A stretch of 64,000 bases of DNA, taken from the NCBI GenBank assembly GCA_959607715.1, contig CAUHNN010000007.1:28297-92296 (forward strand), in the 5' to 3' direction. The notes beneath the pieces were generated by a model. It made no database searches. It worked only from the letters and a program-made list of their open reading frames with translations, and had not been told where the DNA came from. Below are positions 1 through 8,275 of the stretch, one piece after another (position 1 is the stretch's first letter; each line of letters opens with the position of its first letter). Position numbers and translations under genes: made by a program. This DNA is from an uncultured Eggerthella sp. (GTDB lineage Bacteria; Actinomycetota; Coriobacteriia; Coriobacteriales; Eggerthellaceae).

Positions 1-680
1 GGAACGACCGTCAGGTCGCATCCCACGCGAACCAAGCCGTGAAGGATGGACTTCTTCACGCCGCAATCGTAGGCGACCACCTTGTAACGAATCGCGAGAG
101 GGGCAGACTCCGCGAAGGCATGGCTCTCGGGCAGGTCGGAGAAGGACGCCGGTTCGCTGCGGCTGACCGTCTGAGCTAAGTTCACGCCGACGATGGATTC
201 GCTGGCGCGGACCTTCGAAAGCAGGCTCTCGTCGTCGAGGTCGATCGTCGAGATGACGCCGCGCTGAGCGCCGTTGGTGCGAAGGTGCATCGTGAGCGCG
301 CGCGTGTCGATGCCGCCGATGGCGACGACGCCGTGACGCTCGAGCAAAGACGGAAGGGATTCGGTGCTGCGCCAGTTCGAAGGCGTGAAGCACATGTCGT
401 GGACGACCAGACCGCGAAGGGCAAGCGTGTCGGACTGCAAATCGTCGGGGTTGACGCCGTAGTTGCCGATCTGAGGATACGTCATCGTGATGATCTGGCC
501 GGCGTAGGACGGATCGGAGATAACCTCCAGGTAGCCTTCGAGCGACGTGTTGAAGCACACCTCGCCGAATACCTCGCCCTCGCAAGCGCACGAGTAACCA
601 GCGAAGACCGTTCCATCCTCGAGCACGAGTTTCGCAGCCGGGCGAATCCCCGTCGAGGTGTTTTCAAGAAGCTTACTCAA
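1..680 (-). CDS. carA: Carbamoyl-phosphate synthase small (glutaminase) subunit, N-terminal part
   Basis: Only the first 226 or so codons lie in the window; the gene runs off the left edge. The small subunit releases ammonia from glutamine and passes it to CarB, making carbamoyl phosphate for pyrimidines and arginine. The frame reads LVLEDGTVF, then GEVCFNTSLEGYLEVISDPSYAG, shown here only in part, then TYPQIGNYG, which are hallmarks of the CarA N-terminal domain; near the edge it reads GVKKSILHGLVRVGC, entering the amidotransferase domain. I chose the TTG at 680-678 because an AAGGAAGG sequence lies about 8 nt upstream. This start lies inside the end of pyrC, overlapping it by 8 bp, so translation is probably coupled. 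It is the last visible gene of the pyr operon, and carB probably follows outside the window. Confidence 0.9.
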   Translation of the reverse strand, partial: MSKLLENTSTGIRPAAKLVLEDGTVFAGYSCACEGEVFGEVCFNTSLEGYLEVISDPSYAGQIITMTYPQIGNYGVNPDDLQSDTLALRGLVVHDMCFTPSNWRSTESLPSLLERHGVVAIGGIDTRALTMHLRTNGAQRGVISTIDLDDESLLSKVRASESIVGVNLAQTVSRSEPASFSDLPESHAFAESAPLAIRYKVVAYDCGVKKSILHGLVRVGCDLTVV

Positions 681-1965
681 CCACGACACCTTCCTTCATA
701 GTCATGACGCCTCCGACGAAGACGTCGGTCGCACGTCCCTTCAGTTCATAACCCAGGAAACCCGAGTTCTTCGATTTCGAGCACATATCGTCGGCGCGCA
801 CCGTCCAGTCGGCATTCGGGTCGAAGATCGTGATATCGGCAACGCCCCCCTCCTCGATCTTGACCGGATCGACGCCGAGGATCTCGCGCGGTCGAATGGC
901 CATAAGCTCGACCAAGCGGTTGTAGTCGATGTGACCGGGCTCGACGAGGTAGGTGAGGATAACGCCGAGGGAGGTCTCGAGGCCCGTCATGCCGAACGGC
1001 GCCAGCTCGAATTCGCGGGCCTTCTCGTGAGCAGCATGGGGAGCATGATCGGTGACGATGCAGTCGATCGTCCCGTCCTTCAGGCCCTCGATGATCGCCT
1101 TGTTGTCGTCAGAGGTGCGCAGAGGCGGGTTCATCTTGAGGTTGGTGTCGTACGTGCTGGTCAGATCGTCTTCGTTGAGGACGAGATGGTGGGGCGTAGC
1201 TTCGCAGGTGACCTGGATGCCACGAGCCTTGCCTTCGCGAACGATCTCGACGCCGCGAGCCGTGGTGATGTGCTGGATATGGATGGGGCAGCCCGTGAGC
1301 TCGCTCAGCGCGATATCGCGACTGATCTGGAGCTCTTCACCGGCTCCCGGCCACCCGGCCATGCCCAAGCGCGTGGAAACGGCTCCCTCGTTGACCTGCC
1401 CCGGTCCGACGAGAGCCTCGTCTTGGCAGTGGCTCATGACAACGCAGTTGAACATCTTCGCATAATCCATGACGCGGCGCATCATGCCAGCATCCTGCAC
1501 GCCGCGACCGTCATCGGTGAATGCCACGGCGCCATGGGCAGCCATATCGCCCATCTCGGAAAGCGATTCGCCCTTGAGGCCCTTGGTACATGCACCGGAG
1601 GGGTGGACGCGGCAATGACCGGCTTTCTTCGCCTGCTCGATGACGAAATCGAGCGTGGCAGCATTATCGGTCGTCGGAATGGTGTTGGGCATGGAGCAAA
1701 TCGCCGTGAATCCGCCATGGGCAGCTGCGGCCGTGCCCGTTTCGATGGTTTCCTTGTATTCCTGGCCAGGTTCGCGCAGATGAACATGGACATCGACGAG
1801 CCCGGGAACGACGACGGATCCCTCGCGATCGAGAATCACGGCACCTTCCTCGGGAAGTTCGTGGCCGATACGCGCGATGGTCTCGCCATCGATGAGGATA
1901 TCGACCACTTCGTCGAGACCGACGGCGGGGTCGATGACGCGAGCGTTCTTAATGAGTGACTTCAT
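673..1965 (-). CDS. pyrC: Dihydroorotase
   Basis: A 430-residue class I dihydroorotase that cyclises N-carbamoyl-aspartate to dihydroorotate in the cytoplasm. The metal site DVHVHLREPG lies near residues 58-67, followed by the MPNT stretch near 92-95, and by metal-ligand histidines in SHC and IQHI. The late catalytic motif CIVTDHAPH is near residue 305. Length and motif order are normal for the Gram-positive PyrC family. The ATG at 1965 has GGAGGCGCAAACG upstream. Its start overlaps the end of pyrB by 17 bp and its end overlaps the start of carA, so pyrB-pyrC-carA form one tightly coupled transcript. Confidence 0.97.
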   Translation of the reverse strand: MKSLIKNARVIDPAVGLDEVVDILIDGETIARIGHELPEEGAVILDREGSVVVPGLVDVHVHLREPGQEYKETIETGTAAAAHGGFTAICSMPNTIPTTDNAATLDFVIEQAKKAGHCRVHPSGACTKGLKGESLSEMGDMAAHGAVAFTDDGRGVQDAGMMRRVMDYAKMFNCVVMSHCQDEALVGPGQVNEGAVSTRLGMAGWPGAGEELQISRDIALSELTGCPIHIQHITTARGVEIVREGKARGIQVTCEATPHHLVLNEDDLTSTYDTNLKMNPPLRTSDDNKAIIEGLKDGTIDCIVTDHAPHAAHEKAREFELAPFGMTGLETSLGVILTYLVEPGHIDYNRLVELMAIRPREILGVDPVKIEEGGVADITIFDPNADWTVRADDMCSKSKNSGFLGYELKGRATDVFVGGVMTMKEGVVVE

Positions 1966-2887
1966 CGTTTGCGCCTCCTAAAAGCAGATAGATGAGGGCC
2001 ATGCGGACGCATACGCCCGAGAAAACCTGGTCGATGATGCGCGAATGATCGCCATCGGCCATGAAGTCGTCGATCTCGACGCCGCGGTTGAGCGGACCGG
2101 GATGGCAGACGATGGCGTCGGGCTTCATCATGGCTTCGCGCGCCTGGGTAAGGCCGAACAAGGAATGGTATTCGCGCAGACTCGGGAACGGGGCGCTCTC
2201 GATGCGCTCCATCTGAATGCGGAGAAGATAGACTACGTCAAGTTCGGGAAGAACGTCGTCGAGATACGGCGTGGCGCGATCGGCCCCGAGCACATCGGGA
2301 CGAGCGGGCAGAAGCGTAGCGGGCGCGATGAGCGTCACGTCGGCCCCCATCGTCTTGAGGGCGGGAACGAGCGAACCACAGACGCGGGAATGGGCGATGT
2401 CGCCCACGATACCGACCTTGAGCCCCTCGAAAGAACCCTTTGCCTTCCAGATGGTGTAGAGGTCGAGAAGAGCCTGGGTGGGATGCTGATGTTTGCCGTC
2501 GCCCGCGTCGATGACCGCGGCGTTGGTGTTGCGGGCGACCATCGCGGGGGCGCCGGCGCACTTGTGGCGAACGATGAACATATCCACCTTCATGGCATCG
2601 AGCGTTTTGACGGTGTCGACGAGGCTCTCGCCCTTCACCGTCGACGAGGCCGAGCCGCCCGCATTGAGGGAATCGCACGACAGGCGCTTCTCGGCCAGTT
2701 CGAAGGAGCCGCGGGTGCGGGTGGACGGCTCGAAGAAGAGATTGCAGATGGTCTTGCCCCGCAACGCGGGAACCTTCTTGATGGGCCGCTCGTTCACTTC
2801 CTCGAACACGCGGGCCTGCTCGAGGACGGCCATGATGTCGTCGCGGGAAAGATCGTCGACCGACAGCAGATGCTTATGATTGAACAT
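1949..2887 (-). CDS. pyrB: Aspartate carbamoyltransferase catalytic subunit
   Basis: A 312-residue catalytic chain that joins carbamoyl phosphate to aspartate, the first committed step of pyrimidine synthesis. The carbamoyl-phosphate loop FFEPSTRTRGSFELA lies near residues 53-67. The active-site HPTQALLD motif is near 134-141, and the PGPLNRGVE stretch near the C terminus is also typical. I chose the ATG at 2887 because it is preceded by AAGGGGG and gives the usual family N terminus; the frame is open a further 72 codons upstream inside pyrR, but that extension is arginine/serine-rich and unlike PyrB. No pyrI regulatory chain is present beside it, as expected for a PyrR-regulated operon. It overlaps pyrR by 14 bp. 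Confidence 0.97.
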   Translation of the reverse strand: MFNHKHLLSVDDLSRDDIMAVLEQARVFEEVNERPIKKVPALRGKTICNLFFEPSTRTRGSFELAEKRLSCDSLNAGGSASSTVKGESLVDTVKTLDAMKVDMFIVRHKCAGAPAMVARNTNAAVIDAGDGKHQHPTQALLDLYTIWKAKGSFEGLKVGIVGDIAHSRVCGSLVPALKTMGADVTLIAPATLLPARPDVLGADRATPYLDDVLPELDVVYLLRIQMERIESAPFPSLREYHSLFGLTQAREAMMKPDAIVCHPGPLNRGVEIDDFMADGDHSRIIDQVFSGVCVRMALIYLLLGGANDEVTH

Positions 2888-3476
2888 GGGAAACCCCCTT
2901 AAGCGGAGCAGAGCCGACCTTCTGGCCAGGAGCGATGCGCGTGATGCGGACGCAGGACTCGCCGTCGACTTCCTCGAGATACAGTCGAACGTTCTCGTTC
3001 GAGGCCGAAGGCACGTTCTTCCCCACGAAATCCGCGCGAATGGGAAGCTCGCGGTGGCCGCGATCGACGAGAGCGGCGAGCTGTATGCGGGATGGACGGC
3101 CAAAGTCCATCAACGCGTCGAGGGCCGCACGCACGGTTCGACCCGTGTAGAGGATGTCGTCGACCAAAACGATCGTCTTGCCATCAAGGGAAAAGAGGAT
3201 ATCCGTGCCCTGAACCGTAGGGGAAAGATGCGACAGGGCATCATCGCGATAGAAGCTGATGTCGAGGGAGCCTACCGGCAATCGAGTGCCCTCGATACGT
3301 TCGATGAGGTGCGCAAGGCGCTTGGCGAGGAGGTCGCCCCTCGTCACGACGCCCACGATCGCAAGATCGCGGCACCCCTTGTTCTGCTCGAGGATCTGAT
3401 GGGCCATGCGCGTCAACGTTCGGTCGATCTCCGACGCGTCCATCACCACCGATTCCTCATAATCGTGTTCTTGCAT
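2874..3476 (-). CDS. pyrR: Bifunctional pyr operon regulator / uracil phosphoribosyltransferase
   Basis: A 200-residue PyrR. The family binds pyr mRNA when UMP is high and attenuates the operon, and it has weak uracil phosphoribosyltransferase activity. The PRPP-binding signature VLVDDILYTGRTVRAAL lies near residues 99-115, with the family GVVTRGDLLAKRL near 43-55 and the DISFYRDD loop near 74-81. The ATG at 3476 has AAAGGAG eight bases upstream. As first gene of pyrR-pyrB-pyrC-carA, downstream of a promoter and a hairpin leader, it is placed to control its own operon. The C terminus extends a few residues beyond the usual length of about 180. Confidence 0.95.
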   Translation of the reverse strand: MQEHDYEESVVMDASEIDRTLTRMAHQILEQNKGCRDLAIVGVVTRGDLLAKRLAHLIERIEGTRLPVGSLDISFYRDDALSHLSPTVQGTDILFSLDGKTIVLVDDILYTGRTVRAALDALMDFGRPSRIQLAALVDRGHRELPIRADFVGKNVPSASNENVRLYLEEVDGESCVRITRIAPGQKVGSAPLKGVSHVQS

Positions 3477-3560
3477 GCACGCTCCTTTCGATACCGAAGT
3501 GCGTACAGCAGAAGCCGCCGCCGAAAGTCGCTCGCGCGCTCTTCCGACACTCCCCCTCGA

Positions 3561-3589
3561 AAACAAAATGCCCCGAGGAGAGAGGGGCA
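3561..3589 (-). terminator. Terminator-like hairpin in the pyr operon leader (candidate attenuator)
   Basis: Read on the minus strand, TGCCCC and GGGGCA pair across a 9-nt loop and are followed by ATTTTGTTT. It lies between the pyr promoter and the pyrR start, where a PyrR-controlled attenuator is expected. Just upstream, TCCGGTTCGAGGC loosely resembles the PyrR binding-loop consensus. Whether a competing antiterminator forms cannot be decided by eye. Confidence 0.55.
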
Positions 3590-3677
3590 ATCAGTCTTGC
3601 CTCGAACCGGATAGCGACTCGAGACGATTATGTTGCGCCTTATCGGTCTCTCTGTACCGCCATTAAAGGACGCGCCT

Positions 3678-3707
3678 ATTATAAATCCAAGATCGCGCCA
3701 TCGTCCA
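3678..3707 (-). promoter_or_regulatory. Candidate pyr operon promoter
   Basis: On the minus strand a perfect TATAAT lies at 3683-3678, with TGGACG (4 of 6 to consensus) 18 bp upstream at 3707-3702. The -10 box is followed directly by the GC-rich AGGCGCGT. This puts transcription about 200 nt upstream of pyrR, leaving a leader that holds the hairpin at 3561-3589. The same -10/discriminator sequence recurs upstream of the ornithine carbamoyltransferase gene. Confidence 0.65.
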
Positions 3708-3752
3708 TGCTCCCTTGCGTGTGCGCCGAATCGATTTCACTCGCATGAAACA

Positions 3753-3773
3753 TTAATTGCTACTTAATTGCTA
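3753..3773. repeat. Tandem TTAATTGCTA direct repeat upstream of cydA
   Basis: TTAATTGCTA occurs at 3753-3762 and again at 3764-3773, so the two copies are offset by 11 bp, about one helical turn. They sit in the divergent pyrR-cydA intergenic region, 157 bp before the cydA start. This arrangement suits a DNA-binding regulator, but I cannot name one. Confidence 0.55.
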
Positions 3774-3929
3774 ACATTTCTTTTCATTATGCCCCGTTTT
3801 CCGCTCGTGAGGTGGTAGGATGTTCTCGTCGTAAGAATGTAGGTTTCGTGAAAATGCTCGTCACAGGGCCTTTACAACGCCCGCGCCGACGCTTCGCGGA
3901 ACCAGGCAACCAAGGGGAGGGGTGTACGA

Positions 3930-5435
3930 ATGGAATTCTTGACTGATCCTGTGCTGCTCGCACGAGTCCAGTTCGCGCTTACCGCGATGTACCACTTCAT
4001 TTTCGTACCGTTGTCCATTGGACTTGGCCTCATCGTCGTCGTGTTCGAGACCAAGTTCTATAAGTCCGGAAAGGCCGAAGACGCGGCCGCGTCGCGGTTC
4101 TGGATCAAGGTGTTCACCGCAACCTTTGCGCTCGGTGTCGCCACCGGCATCACCATGGAGTTCTCGTTCGGTACCAACTGGGCCGATTATGCCCGTTTCG
4201 TCGGCGACATCTTCGGTGCGCCGCTCGCGGCTGAAGCGCTTCTCGCCTTCTTCCTTGAGTCCGTGTTCCTCGGCGTCCTTCTTTTCGGTCGCGCCAAGGT
4301 AAGCCGCCTGTTCTACCTCGTCTCCGCATGGCTTGTGTGGCTCGGCTCCTGCCTTTCCGCCCTGTGGATCATCATCGCCAACTCCTGGATGCAGACCCCG
4401 GCCGGCGCTGAGCTGTCCGCCGACGGCACCCGCGCCGTCCTCACCGACTTCATGGGCGCCGCCTTCAACGCAACCACCATGCCGCGCTACCTCCACACGG
4501 TGGACGCGCTGCTCATCATGGGTGCGTTCATGGCACTCGCCATCGGTGCGTGGTACTTGAAGAAGGGCCGCCATACCGAGTTCGCCATGAGGACGGTTCG
4601 CGTCACTTCGGCCATCGGCCTGATCACCACCTGCCTGATGGTCGTCTTCGCCCATCAGTCCGCCGTCGTCGTCGCCGAAGAGCAGCCCACGAAATTCGCG
4701 ATGATGGAAGGCGCCTACGAGACCGAGGCGATGCCGCTCTATGCGCTCGGCTGGGTCGACGAGGAGAACCAGAAGGTCATCACCCCGTTCGCCATCCCGG
4801 GCGGAACCTCGTTCTTGGCATCCGGCACCTTCGATAAGGAATACGCAGGCCTGAACGACCTCGCCAAGAGCGGCGTCTACGGCGACGACTTCACCGAGGA
4901 AACCGTGGACCAGCTGCCCGTCAACACGGTCTTCCAGAGCTACCACATCATGATCGTCATGTTCGGCCTGATCGGCTTGACCACGATCCTCGCGTTCATC
5001 TTCTCCTTCCGCAAGGGGAAGATCGCCAAGATGCGCTGGCTGCAGAACCTCGCCATCGTTTCGCCCCTCTTCCCCTTCCTCGCCATCCAGGGCGGTTGGG
5101 TGACTGCGGAGATCGGCCGCCAGCCTTGGGTCGTCTACCCCGCTGAAAGCAGTCCCGACGGGATCAGCCTCCTGACCGGCAATGCGACCTCGCTCGCCGT
5201 TTCGGCTCCGGAACTCGCCATCACGCTCATTCTCTTCACGCTTATCTATCTGTTCTTGATCATCGGATGGGCGCGCATCGTCGTCAACCTCATCAAGAAA
5301 GGCCCGCGAGCCGACGAAGGCGACGCCATCCTCGCCCTTCACGGGCCCTCGGGCAAGCCCGTGGCGCAGGATCCCGCCCACGCACCCGCTCAAGGCGCTT
5401 CGCGCACCGACAACGACGGAAAGGACGGTGAGTAG
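3930..5435 (+). CDS. cydA: Cytochrome bd quinol oxidase subunit I
   Basis: A 501-residue multi-pass membrane protein carrying hemes b558, b595 and d. With CydB it oxidises quinol and reduces oxygen with very high affinity, generating proton motive force and protecting anaerobes from oxygen. The N-terminal ARVQFALTAMYHFIFVPLSI contains the conserved heme ligand histidine near residue 22, and GRQPWVVYP near residue 390 is the CydA signature. The Q loop is of the short type. The ATG has AAGGGGAGG upstream. cydB follows 2 bp after the stop. The region upstream carries a tandem direct repeat that may be the control site. Confidence 0.97.
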   Translation: MEFLTDPVLLARVQFALTAMYHFIFVPLSIGLGLIVVVFETKFYKSGKAEDAAASRFWIKVFTATFALGVATGITMEFSFGTNWADYARFVGDIFGAPLAAEALLAFFLESVFLGVLLFGRAKVSRLFYLVSAWLVWLGSCLSALWIIIANSWMQTPAGAELSADGTRAVLTDFMGAAFNATTMPRYLHTVDALLIMGAFMALAIGAWYLKKGRHTEFAMRTVRVTSAIGLITTCLMVVFAHQSAVVVAEEQPTKFAMMEGAYETEAMPLYALGWVDEENQKVITPFAIPGGTSFLASGTFDKEYAGLNDLAKSGVYGDDFTEETVDQLPVNTVFQSYHIMIVMFGLIGLTTILAFIFSFRKGKIAKMRWLQNLAIVSPLFPFLAIQGGWVTAEIGRQPWVVYPAESSPDGISLLTGNATSLAVSAPELAITLILFTLIYLFLIIGWARIVVNLIKKGPRADEGDAILALHGPSGKPVAQDPAHAPAQGASRTDNDGKDGE

Positions 5436-5437
5436 AA

Positions 5438-6463
5438 ATGACTGTCCTGGGAATCCTCTGGTTCATCCTCATAGCCGTTCTCATCGCTGGCTATTTCGTA
5501 CTCGACGGCTTCGATTTAGGGTCAGGTGTCCTATCGCCCTTCGTCGCCAAAACCGAAAAAGAGAAAGCCATCGTCCGCAGGGCGATAGGACCGACGTGGG
5601 ACGGCAACGAAGTTTGGCTGCTCACCGCAGGCGGTGCCCTCTTCGCTGCGTTCGCACCTGCCTACGCAACCACCTTCTCCGGCTTCTATCTCGCCATCAT
5701 GCTCGTGCTGTTCGGCCTCATCGTCCGCGCGGTCTCTCTGGAGTACCGCTCTCATGACTCGAAGTGGGGCAAGGTTTGGGACGCGCTGTTCTTCCTCGGC
5801 TCCCTGCTTCCCGCCCTGCTCTTCGGCGTCGCCATCGGCAACGTGCTCGCCGGCATCCCGATGAACGCCAACGGGGACTACATCGGCATCCCCCTCCTTG
5901 GCCTGGTGACCCCCTTCACGCTCCTGTGCGGACTGCTCGGTCTTTCGCTCATCCTCACGCAGGGCGCGACTTGGATCGCCCTGAAGGCGCCTAAGCCTTC
6001 CGACCTGCAGAATCGTGCCGCTCGCCTGCGTCGCCCGCTCGCCGCTGTCAGCGTCGTCCTGTTCGCGGTTTTGAGCGTCTACACCTTCGTCGGCATCAAG
6101 CCCGCCATGGATCCCACGCTCGATGGGCTTCGCTGGATCGCGGCAGCCCTGTTCGCCGTCGCGCTCATCTTCGTGCTGGTCAAGGGCTCCGCCGATAGCG
6201 AAAGCGACCTGACGGTCTTCATCGCAAGCAGCGCATCGGCCGTGTTCCTCATCGTTCTGTTCGCCGCTTCGATGTTCCCGAACCTCGTCATCGCCACGGT
6301 CGGCGCGAACATCACCATCGCCACCGCGGCATCTTCCGATCTCGCGCTGGCGTGGATGACGGGCATCACGGCAGTCGGACTGCCCCTCGTCCTTATCTAC
6401 CACGTATTGATCTACCGCACCTTCCGCGGAAGGATCACCGCCGAAGACGCTGAAGAATACTAA
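5438..6463 (+). CDS. cydB: Cytochrome bd quinol oxidase subunit II
   Basis: A 341-residue membrane subunit that pairs with CydA to complete the bd oxidase. The N terminus LWFILIAVLIAGYFVLDGFD is the standard CydB start, GPTWDGNEVWLLTAGG near residues 51-66 is strongly conserved, and about eight or nine hydrophobic helices follow. Length is normal. It starts 2 bp after the cydA stop, so it is co-transcribed and probably translationally coupled. A hairpin with a T-rich tail follows the stop, separating cydAB from cydDC. Confidence 0.97.
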   Translation: MTVLGILWFILIAVLIAGYFVLDGFDLGSGVLSPFVAKTEKEKAIVRRAIGPTWDGNEVWLLTAGGALFAAFAPAYATTFSGFYLAIMLVLFGLIVRAVSLEYRSHDSKWGKVWDALFFLGSLLPALLFGVAIGNVLAGIPMNANGDYIGIPLLGLVTPFTLLCGLLGLSLILTQGATWIALKAPKPSDLQNRAARLRRPLAAVSVVLFAVLSVYTFVGIKPAMDPTLDGLRWIAAALFAVALIFVLVKGSADSESDLTVFIASSASAVFLIVLFAASMFPNLVIATVGANITIATAASSDLALAWMTGITAVGLPLVLIYHVLIYRTFRGRITAEDAEEY

Positions 6464-6477
6464 TCGGCTGCTTCACC

Positions 6478-6517
6478 AAGGCCGTCGCATGAGCGATCGT
6501 GCGGCGGCCTTTCTTTG
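6478..6517 (+). terminator. Hairpin terminator between cydB and cydD
   Basis: AAGGCCGTCGCA pairs with TGCGGCGGCCTT across about 10 nt with a single G-T wobble, followed by TCTTTG. It probably cuts cydDC expression relative to cydAB by partial termination, because no clear promoter is visible in the 34 bp before cydD. Confidence 0.7.
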
Positions 6518-6550
6518 TATCCCCACCCCGACCACGAAAGGAAGCGGGCA

Positions 6551-8275
6551 ATGATCGACCGCCTTCTCTTCACCCTGAAGGGAGCAAAGGGAATCCTTGC
6601 GAGGTGCGGTGCATGGGCGCTCATCGCAGCAGCGCTCATCGCAACCCAGGCATTGAGTCTCGCCTGGGCGCTGACCGAGCTCTGGAAAGGCGCCTCGCTT
6701 CTCGAGCAGATTCCCTGGCTTGCGCTCTTCGCATGCTGCTTTGTGGTTCGACAACTCGCGAAGAATCGCGAATCGATCATGCTCGATTCCTTCGCCGAAG
6801 CGCGAGCTAATGAGTTTCGCGAAAGCCTCCGCGCCCGGATTTTCGACAATGCCTCCACCCTCGTTCAGCGCGAAGGCACGGGAAATCTCGCGACGCTCCA
6901 GATAGAGGGAGTGGATCGCGTTGAAAGCTACCTTCGCATGGTCCTCCCCCGCATGGTGACGCTCGTCGTCGTGCCCGTGGTGCTCCTTGTTCTCCTTGTT
7001 TACCTCGATTGGGTTTCCGCCTTGATCGGCCTGCTCGTCTTCCCTGCGATCATCCTTCAGATGGTCCTCATCGGACACACCGCCAAACAACAGGCCGGCG
7101 CGCAGCACGCCGAGTACCAGCGCCTCGCCAACCATTTCCTTGACACGATACGCGGCATCGACACGCTCAAGCTCTTCGGCAGGAGCACCGAACAGGCTGA
7201 CAAGATCTACGACTCGAGCGAGCGCTTCAGAGAGGCGACGATGAAGACGCTTCGTACCGCGACGCTTTCCGGTGCCGTATTGGATGCCTTCTCGACGATA
7301 TCGATCGCAGCCGTCGCCGTTATGCTGGGATTCCGCCTCGTCGATGGATCGCTGTCGCTCTTCCCTGCTCTGGCGGCCCTCATCATCATGCCCGACTACT
7401 TCCGCCCTATCCGCGAGTTCGCATCCGACTACCATGCGACGCTCGACGGCAAGAATGCGCTCGCATCCCTCCTCGCGATCGTCGACGCCTCCGACTCGAA
7501 TGAAGGCAGTGAAGAGACCATCGAGCTCACGGATCAGACGAAACGTTTCCGCCTGAGTGACGTTTCCTATTCCTACGAGGATCATCGCGCCCTCGAGCAC
7601 ATCACGCTCGACCTTCCCGCCCACGGGGTGATCGGCCTCATCGGAGCGTCGGGATGTGGGAAAAGCACGCTTTCCCACCTCTTGGCTGGCACTCATACGC
7701 CCGAATCGGGGTTCTTCGAGATCGACGGCGAGCGCCTTTCGAGTCTCGACGTTGCCTCATGGACCCGCCATGTCGCCTACCTGCCCCAAAATCCCCATCT
7801 GTTCAACGACACGCTGCGCGCCAACGTCGCGTTTTACCGCCCCGACGCCACCGACGAGCAGATCGATCAGGCCATTCGCGTAGCTGGACTCGAAGACCTC
7901 GTCTCCTCGCTGCCGGAGGGCCTCGACACCATCGTCGGGGAAGGGTCGCGCGGCGTAAGCGGCGGACAGGCCCAGCGAATCGCGTTGGCGCGCGTCGCGC
8001 TTCATCGCGACTGCCGCGTGCTCGTCCTCGACGAACCCACCGCCCATCTCGACATCGAAACCGAGCTGGATCTGAAAGAACGCCTCCTGCCGCTGATGGA
8101 AGGGAAACTCGTCTTCTTCGCCACCCATCGCCTCCATTGGCTCTCGTCGTTCGACCAGACCATCCTTCTCGACCGCGGCAGCGTCGTCTGCGCCGGTTCC
8201 ACTGCGGAACTGTGCGCAACGAACGAGACGTTGCGTCGATTCGTTTCGCGCGTCGAAAGGAGCTTCGATGCTTAA
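6551..8275 (+). CDS. cydD: Heterodimeric ABC exporter CydDC, CydD subunit
   Basis: A 574-residue half-transporter with an N-terminal membrane domain (about residues 1-300) and an ABC ATPase domain. With CydC it moves thiol or heme-related compounds across the membrane and is needed for assembly of cytochrome bd. Walker A is GASGCGKST at 365-373, the signature is SRGVSGGQAQR near 466-476, and Walker B is VLVLDEPT near 490-497. I chose the ATG at 6551 because GAAAGGAAG lies just upstream; an earlier in-frame start at 6515 has no such site and lies inside the terminator. The gene overlaps cydC by 8 bp. Confidence 0.93.
   Translation: MIDRLLFTLKGAKGILARCGAWALIAAALIATQALSLAWALTELWKGASLLEQIPWLALFACCFVVRQLAKNRESIMLDSFAEARANEFRESLRARIFDNASTLVQREGTGNLATLQIEGVDRVESYLRMVLPRMVTLVVVPVVLLVLLVYLDWVSALIGLLVFPAIILQMVLIGHTAKQQAGAQHAEYQRLANHFLDTIRGIDTLKLFGRSTEQADKIYDSSERFREATMKTLRTATLSGAVLDAFSTISIAAVAVMLGFRLVDGSLSLFPALAALIIMPDYFRPIREFASDYHATLDGKNALASLLAIVDASDSNEGSEETIELTDQTKRFRLSDVSYSYEDHRALEHITLDLPAHGVIGLIGASGCGKSTLSHLLAGTHTPESGFFEIDGERLSSLDVASWTRHVAYLPQNPHLFNDTLRANVAFYRPDATDEQIDQAIRVAGLEDLVSSLPEGLDTIVGEGSRGVSGGQAQRIALARVALHRDCRVLVLDEPTAHLDIETELDLKERLLPLMEGKLVFFATHRLHWLSSFDQTILLDRGSVVCAGSTAELCATNETLRRFVSRVERSFDA

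Noticed and set aside
3861..5393. A 510-codon open frame on the minus strand across cydA
   Set aside because: It is the antisense shadow of a clear cydA gene in high-GC DNA; its product is a charged, low-complexity protein with no recognisable fold.
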